From assembly GCA_044508495.1 (NCBI GenBank), contig JBIQHP010000038.1, forward strand, positions 1 through 18,873: DNA of 18,873 nt, written 5' to 3'. This document shows positions 14,491 through 18,873 of this stretch, one piece after another (within the stretch, counting starts at the first letter, position 1; every line of letters begins with the position of its first letter). The notes beneath the pieces are model-generated. The model was not told where the DNA came from, made no database searches, and saw only the letters and a list, made by a program, of their open reading frames with translations. Made by a program: the position numbers and the translations under genes. Origin of the DNA: Terrimesophilobacter sp044508495. Its GTDB lineage: Bacteria > Actinomycetota > Actinomycetes > Actinomycetales > Microbacteriaceae.

Positions 14491-15623
14491 AGGTTCTGGC
14501 GGCGATGAGCGGCGGAGTCGACTCCGCGGTCGCCGCGGCGCGCGCCGTCGACGCGGGCCACGAGGTGGTCGGCGTGCACCTCGCGCTCAGCCGGATGCCG
14601 GGGACGCTGCGCACCGGCAGTCGCGGCTGCTGCACGATCGAGGACTCGATGGACGCCCAGCGCGCCGCGAACGCGATCGGCATCCCGTACTACGTGTGGG
14701 ACTTCTCCGAGCGCTTCAAGCTCGACGTCGTCGACGACTTCGTGGCCGAGTACGCCGCCGGTCGCACGCCCAACCCCTGCCTGCGCTGCAACGAGCGCAT
14801 CAAGTTCGCCGCCCTCCTCGAGAAGGCGCTCGACCTCGGCTTCGACGCCGTGGCGACCGGCCACTACGCGAACGTCGTGACGGACCCGGAGGGCAACCGC
14901 GAGCTGCACCGCGCCGCCGACTGGGCCAAGGACCAGTCCTACGTGCTCGGCGTGCTCACCGCCGATCAGCTCGCCCACAGCATGTTCCCGCTCGGGGTCA
15001 CCCCGAGCAAGGCCGAGGTGCGCGCCGAGGCCGCCGCCCGGGGCCTGTCCGTCGCGGCGAAGCCGGACAGCCACGACATCTGCTTCATCCCGGACGGCGA
15101 CACGCGCGGCTGGCTCGCCGAGCGCATCGGCGCGGAGCCGGGCGACATCCTCGACCGCTCGGGCGCGAAGCTCGGGACGCACGAGGGCGCGGCGGCCTTC
15201 ACGGTCGGGCAGCGCAAGGGGCTGAGCATCGGCTTCCCCTCCGACGACGGCAGGCCGAGATTCGTGCTCGAGGTGCGACCGAAGACCAATGAGGTCGTCG
15301 TGGGGCCCCGCGAGGCGCTCGACGTCGCCGAGCTCGCCGGCTCGCGCTTCAGCTGGGTCGGAGCGGCGCCGGCGGATGCCGGGGCGTTCGCCTGCGAGAT
15401 CCAGATCCGGGCCCACGCCGACCCGGTGCCCGCGACGCTCGAGTTGCGCGGCGCCGGAGCGGGTCGTGCCGAGCTCGTGGCGATCCCGGATGCCCCGCTC
15501 GGCGGCGTCGCGCCCGGCCAGAGCTGCGTGATCTACCTCGGCACCCGCGTGCTCGGCCAGTTCACGATCGACCGCACGGTCTCCGCCGTCCCACTGCCCC
15601 CGGTCCCGGTTCCGGTCGGCTGA
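14487..15623 (+). CDS. mnmA: tRNA-specific 2-thiouridylase MnmA
   Basis: Adenylates and thiolates U34 of Lys, Glu and Gln tRNAs. It has 378 residues. The ATP PP-loop MSGGVDSAVAA is at 7-17. The two catalytic cysteines are present: Cys98 in PNPCLRC and Cys199 in DSHDICFIP. GHYANV (about 125-130) and KDQSYVLG (about 148-155) belong to the tRNA/ATP site. GCCTIEDSMDA (about 48-58) is the actinobacterial form of the region after the first strand. ATG 14487 is in frame with the conserved N-terminus MKVLAAMSGG; a second ATG 17 bp upstream is out of frame. AAGGTG inside the mini-ORF could serve as ribosome-binding sequence. Sulfur would come from the cysteine desulfurase about 0.8 kb upstream. Confidence 0.96.
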   Translation: MKVLAAMSGGVDSAVAAARAVDAGHEVVGVHLALSRMPGTLRTGSRGCCTIEDSMDAQRAANAIGIPYYVWDFSERFKLDVVDDFVAEYAAGRTPNPCLRCNERIKFAALLEKALDLGFDAVATGHYANVVTDPEGNRELHRAADWAKDQSYVLGVLTADQLAHSMFPLGVTPSKAEVRAEAAARGLSVAAKPDSHDICFIPDGDTRGWLAERIGAEPGDILDRSGAKLGTHEGAAAFTVGQRKGLSIGFPSDDGRPRFVLEVRPKTNEVVVGPREALDVAELAGSRFSWVGAAPADAGAFACEIQIRAHADPVPATLELRGAGAGRAELVAIPDAPLGGVAPGQSCVIYLGTRVLGQFTIDRTVSAVPLPPVPVPVG

Positions 15624-15634
15624 TCCGGTTCTAG

Positions 15635-15640
15635 TACAAT
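15635..15640 (+). promoter_or_regulatory. lysA: Predicted -10 element TACAAT of the lysA-hom-thrC operon
   Basis: TACAAT in the 95-bp space after mnmA is a strong -10 match. The start would be near 15647 and the leader about 70 nt. No good -35 is seen at 17 bp. The inverted pair GGTTC (15627-15631) / GAACC (15655-15659) brackets it, and GAACC can instead pair with GGTTC at 15666-15670 in the leader. The leader is too short for a lysine riboswitch. Confidence 0.5.
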
Positions 15641-15692
15641 TCGAGGGGCTTCAGGAACCAAGCCGGGTTCGCTCGCCTCGCCGCCGACATCC

Positions 15693-15722
15693 GTGAGGAC
15701 GATTCCCGTGAGGCTCCCGTGA
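15693..15722 (+). CDS. Possible nine-codon leader ORF (MRTIPVRLP) overlapping lysA start
   Basis: GTG at 15693 runs for nine codons and stops at TGA 15720-15722, which overlaps the lysA GTG in GTGA. A second GTG in the same frame is at 15708. There are no Lys, Thr or Met codons beyond the start, so classic attenuation by charged tRNA supply is not supported. It has no own ribosome-binding sequence. Weak candidate. Confidence 0.25.
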   Translation: MRTIPVRLP

Positions 15723-17143
15723 CCGCCAACCCGCTCGCCCCGCCCTGGCTCGAGCCGCCGGCCGACGCCGGCGCGCTCGCCGACGGAGTCTGGCCGGCTG
15801 GCGCCCGCCGCGCGCCGGGGGGAGAGCTCGAGATCGCCGGGGTTCCGGCATCCGCCCTCGTCTCCGAGTTCGGCTCGCCCCTCTACGTGCTCGATGAGGC
15901 GGATGCCCGCGCTCGCGCCACCGGCATCCGCGCGGCTTTCGAGACCGCGTTCGCCGCGATCGGGGCCAACGTGACGGTCTATTACGCCGGCAAGGCCTTC
16001 CTCTCCGCGGAGGTCGCGCGCTGGATGGACCAGGAGGGCCTCTCGATCGACGTCGCGAGCGGCGGGGAGCTCGCGGTCGCGCTCGCGGCGGGGGTCGCAC
16101 CGGAGCGACTGGGCTTCCACGGCAACAACAAGAGCCGCGCCGAGCTCGAGCGGGCGATCGAGTGCGGGATCGGGTCGATCGTGCTCGACAGCGAGCTCGA
16201 GCTCGACCGGGTCGCCGATCTCGCCTCCCGGCACGGCGTCGTGCAGGCCGTGCGCCTCCGCGCGAACTCGGGGGTCAACGCGCACACGCACGAGTTCCTC
16301 GCGACGGCGCGCGAGGACCAGAAGTTCGGCATCGCCCTCGCCGAGGTCCCCCGGCTGGTGGACCGCATCCGCTCGTTCGACTCGCTCGAGTTCCTCGGGC
16401 TCCACTCCCACATCGGCTCGCAGATCTTCGACGCGGGCGGCTTCGTCGAGGCGATCGGGCGCCTCGTCGCCGTGCACGCGATGCTCCTCGAGTCCGGCCC
16501 GGTGCCCGAGCTCAACCTCGGCGGCGGGTTCGGGATCGCCTACACGGCCGCCGACCGCGTCGTGCCGATCGGCGAGCTCGCCGTCACGCTCGCCGAGGCC
16601 GTCGCCCGCGAGGCGGCGCGCTTCGGCATCCCCGTCCCCGGCATCGCGATCGAGCCGGGGCGAGCGATCGTCGGCCCGGCCGGCATCACCCTCTACACCG
16701 TCGGCACGATCAAGGACGTGGAGGTCACGGCCGGCCAGGGCACCGCCGTGCGCCGCTACGTGAGCGTCGACGGGGGGATGAGCGACAACGCGCGACCCGC
16801 GCTCTACGGGGCCGACTACACGGCGGCGCTCGCGAACCGCTCCTCCGACGCGGAGCCCGTGCTCGTCCGCGTCGCGGGCAAGCACTGCGAGAGCGGCGAC
16901 ATCGTGGTGCATGCCGACTACCTGCCCGCCGACCTGCGGCCGGGGGACCTCCTCGCGATCGCCGCGACGGGGGCGTACTGCTGGTCGCTCTCGAGCAACT
17001 ACAACTATCTGGGAAGACCCCCCGTCGTGGCCGTCTCCTCCGGCGAGGCGCGCCTGATCGTGCGCGGCGAGACGGAGGCGGACCTCCTCGCGAGGGATGC
17101 GGGACTCGCCGCCGCCGCGACCGGCGAGGGGGCGACCGGATGA
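15719..17143 (+). CDS. lysA: Diaminopimelate decarboxylase LysA
   Basis: A PLP enzyme of the alanine-racemase fold that decarboxylates meso-diaminopimelate to lysine, the last step of lysine synthesis. It has 474 residues. YYAGKAF carries the PLP Lys92; HGNNKS (134-139), LHSHIGSQ (228-235), NLGGGFG (266-272) and EPGR (312-315) bind PLP phosphate and ring. CESGD (Cys390 to Asp394) is the cross-subunit active-site motif, and the C-terminal YCWSLSSNYN segment completes the substrate site. The N-terminal stretch of about 45 residues before the barrel is typical of actinobacterial LysA. The GTG start at 15719 has GTGAGG 5 nt upstream. The stop overlaps hom in ATGA, so expression is coupled. Confidence 0.96.
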   Translation: MTANPLAPPWLEPPADAGALADGVWPAGARRAPGGELEIAGVPASALVSEFGSPLYVLDEADARARATGIRAAFETAFAAIGANVTVYYAGKAFLSAEVARWMDQEGLSIDVASGGELAVALAAGVAPERLGFHGNNKSRAELERAIECGIGSIVLDSELELDRVADLASRHGVVQAVRLRANSGVNAHTHEFLATAREDQKFGIALAEVPRLVDRIRSFDSLEFLGLHSHIGSQIFDAGGFVEAIGRLVAVHAMLLESGPVPELNLGGGFGIAYTAADRVVPIGELAVTLAEAVAREAARFGIPVPGIAIEPGRAIVGPAGITLYTVGTIKDVEVTAGQGTAVRRYVSVDGGMSDNARPALYGADYTAALANRSSDAEPVLVRVAGKHCESGDIVVHADYLPADLRPGDLLAIAATGAYCWSLSSNYNYLGRPPVVAVSSGEARLIVRGETEADLLARDAGLAAAATGEGATG

Positions 17144-18483
17144 TCGAGTACCGCAACCTGCGCGTCGCCCTGCTCGGCGCCGGCAGCGTCGGCGCCCAGG
17201 TCGCGGCCCTTCTGCTCGAGCACGGGGCGGAGCTCGCCGAGCGCGTCGGCGCGGGTCTCGAGCTCGTCGGGATCGCGGTGCGCGACCTCGACGCCCCGCG
17301 CACGGCCGACCTCCCGCGCGAGCTCCTCACGACCGACGCCGAGTCGCTCATCCTCGGCGCGGACATCGTCATCGAGCTCCTGGGCGGCCTCGAGCCGGCG
17401 CGCGAGCACATCCTGCAGGCGCTGAACTCCGGCGCCGACGTCATCACCGGCAACAAGGCGCTCCTGGCCACCCACGGCCCGGAGCTCTTCGAGGCGGCGG
17501 AGCAGGTCGGCGCCCAGCTCTACTACGAGGCGGCCGTCGCGGGGGCGATCCCCATCATCCGCCCGCTCCACGACAGCCTCGCGGGCGACCAGGTGCGGCG
17601 CATCCTCGGGATCGTCAACGGCACCACCAACTTCATCCTCGACCGCATGCACACGACGGGGGCGACGCTTCAGGAGGCGCTCGCGACCGCGACCGAGCTC
17701 GGCTTCGCCGAGGCCGACCCGACCGCGGACGTCGGCGGCTACGACGCCGCGCAGAAGGCGGCCATCCTCGCGAGCCTCGCCTTCCACACGGTCGTCCCGC
17801 TCGAGTCGGTGCACCGCGAGGGGATCACCGACGTCACGCTCGAGCAGGTCGAGGCGGCGAAACGCGCCGGCTACGTCGTGAAGCTCCTCGCGATCTGCGA
17901 GCGGCTCGTCGTTCCACCAGCACAGCCGAATGCCGAGGGCGGGCAGGGTGTCGAGGGCGTGAGCGCGCGCGTCTATCCCGCGCTCGTCCCGGCCGACCAT
18001 CCCCTCGCCGCCGTGCACGGAGCCAAGAACGCGGTCTTCATCGAGGCCGAGGCCGCGGGCGATCTCATGTTCTACGGCGCGGGAGCCGGCGGTCTCGAGA
18101 CGGCGTCCGCGGTGCTCGGCGATCTCGTGACGGCGGCCAGGCGGCACGTCATCGGGGGGCCCGGCATCGCGGGATCCCGGCACGCGAGCCTGCCGATCCT
18201 CCCCCTGTCGAGCATCACGACGCGCTACCAGATCACCCTCGCGGTCCTCGACCAGCCGGGTGTGCTCGCGGAGATCGCCGAGCTCTTCCGGGAGCACGGC
18301 GTCTCGGTCGAGACGCTCGTGCAATCGGTCGCCACCGGTGCGGAGCGGGCGGTTCCAACCGCTACCCTTGTCATCGGCACTCACGAGGCGTCCGAATCCT
18401 CCCTTTCCGCGACCGTCACAGCCCTGGCCGCGACCTCCGTCGTCGAATCCGTCGTTTCCGTCCTGAGAGTAGAAGGCCTGTGA
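17140..18483 (+). CDS. hom: Homoserine dehydrogenase Hom with C-terminal ACT domain
   Basis: Reduces aspartate semialdehyde to homoserine, the branch point to threonine and methionine. It has 447 residues. NAD(P)-binding GAGSVG is at 13-18, the catalytic-site TGNKALLA at 103-110, NGTTNFIL at 160-167, and DPTADVGGYDAAQK (193-206) carries the conserved Asp and Lys206. An ACT domain spans about 365-440 and suggests feedback inhibition, in relatives usually by threonine. The ATG at 17140 overlaps the lysA stop. The GAGAGGLETASAV segment (313-325) shows Glu where many families have Pro. thrC begins 2 nt after its stop. Its product also feeds MetX at the other end of the window. Confidence 0.96.
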   Translation: MIEYRNLRVALLGAGSVGAQVAALLLEHGAELAERVGAGLELVGIAVRDLDAPRTADLPRELLTTDAESLILGADIVIELLGGLEPAREHILQALNSGADVITGNKALLATHGPELFEAAEQVGAQLYYEAAVAGAIPIIRPLHDSLAGDQVRRILGIVNGTTNFILDRMHTTGATLQEALATATELGFAEADPTADVGGYDAAQKAAILASLAFHTVVPLESVHREGITDVTLEQVEAAKRAGYVVKLLAICERLVVPPAQPNAEGGQGVEGVSARVYPALVPADHPLAAVHGAKNAVFIEAEAAGDLMFYGAGAGGLETASAVLGDLVTAARRHVIGGPGIAGSRHASLPILPLSSITTRYQITLAVLDQPGVLAEIAELFREHGVSVETLVQSVATGAERAVPTATLVIGTHEASESSLSATVTALAATSVVESVVSVLRVEGL

Positions 18484-18485
18484 GC

Positions 18486-18873
18486 ATGCCCCAGCTGGGT
18501 ACGTCAAGACAGTGGCGCGGCGTCATCCGCGAGTACGCCGATCGGCTCGACGTGAGCGAGGCGACCCCGGTCGTGACGCTCGGCGAAGGCGGAACCCCGC
18601 TCATCGACGCCCACGCGCTCTCCCTCCGCACGGGCGCCAAGGTCTGGGTCAAGTTCGAGGGCATGAACCCGACCGGCTCCTTCAAGGACCGCGGGATGAC
18701 GATGGCCGTCTCGAAGGCCGTCGAGCGCGGCGCGAAGGTCGTCGTCTGCGCCTCGACCGGCAACACCTCCGCCTCCGCCGCCGCCTATGCGACGCGCGCG
18801 GGGATCTCCTCGGCGGTCCTCGTGCCGCAGGGCAAGATCGCGATCGGCAAGCTCAGCCAGGCGATCGCCCACA
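18486..18873 (+). CDS. thrC: Threonine synthase ThrC (5' part, cut by window end)
   Basis: A PLP enzyme that converts O-phosphohomoserine to threonine. The first 129 residues are visible, from ATG 18486, with AGAAGG 9 nt upstream inside the end of hom. TLGEGGTPL (31-39) is the typical N-terminal signature, NPTGSFKDRG (61-70) carries the PLP Lys67, and CASTGNTSASAAAYA (88-102) forms the phosphate-binding loop. The short N-terminus places it with the actinobacterial/cyanobacterial class rather than the long E. coli type. thrB would be expected next, outside the window. Confidence 0.95.
   Translation, partial: MPQLGTSRQWRGVIREYADRLDVSEATPVVTLGEGGTPLIDAHALSLRTGAKVWVKFEGMNPTGSFKDRGMTMAVSKAVERGAKVVVCASTGNTSASAAAYATRAGISSAVLVPQGKIAIGKLSQAIAH

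Noticed and set aside
15641..15718. Lysine riboswitch before lysA
   Set aside because: The leader is about 70 nt, whereas the lysine aptamer alone needs far more, and no conserved core is visible.

Overview
The window is about 70% GC, with strong G/C bias at third codon positions, short intergenic spaces, several apparently leaderless genes and frequent GTG starts. Gene content (MetX/MetY, a BcrA-type ABC pair, GlgX, a desulfurase near MnmA, and a lysA-hom-thrC operon) fits an actinomycete, most likely of the Microbacteriaceae type. That placement is inference, since no rRNA or other marker gene is present. The sequence is a draft scaffold: three runs of exactly 100 N (5516-5615, 10184-10283, 12311-12410) mark joins of unknown length. 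The first and third touch coding sequence directly, and the second cuts off the end of an acetyltransferase gene. There is no gene-free stretch over 300 bases, and I see no rRNA, tRNA, CRISPR array, insertion sequence or phage gene.

Left part (1-5500). On the minus strand lie metX (cut by the window edge), metY and a membrane acyltransferase. metY and metX convert O-acetylated homoserine into homocysteine. A divergent short-chain dehydrogenase gene follows, overlapping by 17 bp at its 3' end with a convergent M20 amidohydrolase gene.

Middle part (5600-12460). A 14-helix-type MFS exporter (minus strand, C-terminus lost in gap 1) stands back to back with ung (uracil-DNA glycosylase). Next comes an ABC ATPase/permease pair whose start codon lies inside a 23-bp inverted repeat. 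A PAT-type GNAT acetyltransferase follows and runs into gap 2. Convergent to it is glgX, a glycogen-debranching enzyme whose N-terminus is split by gap 3. The 9-bp overlap of the two gap edges suggests nothing is actually missing there.

Right part (12460-18873). A cysteine desulfurase and the tRNA 2-thiouridylase MnmA form a tRNA sulfur-relay pair. They are separated by a self-contained two-gene module: a winged-helix regulator plus an 83-residue membrane/coiled-coil protein, with its own near-consensus promoter and palindromic operator. lysA-hom-thrC follows as a tightly coupled operon of aspartate-family amino acid synthesis. It links to metX/metY at the other end of the window, because homoserine made by Hom is the MetX substrate.

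The most striking non-coding pattern is a TANNNT-like -10 hexamer placed exactly 6 nt before an ATG at five sites (MFS, ung, ABC ATPase, glgX, and a mini-ORF before mnmA). This predicts leaderless transcripts. The mini-ORF before mnmA is a 17-bp tandem duplication of the mnmA start itself. The glgX/desulfurase intergenic region carries perfectly overlapping -10 elements on the two strands, the layout of a bidirectional promoter.
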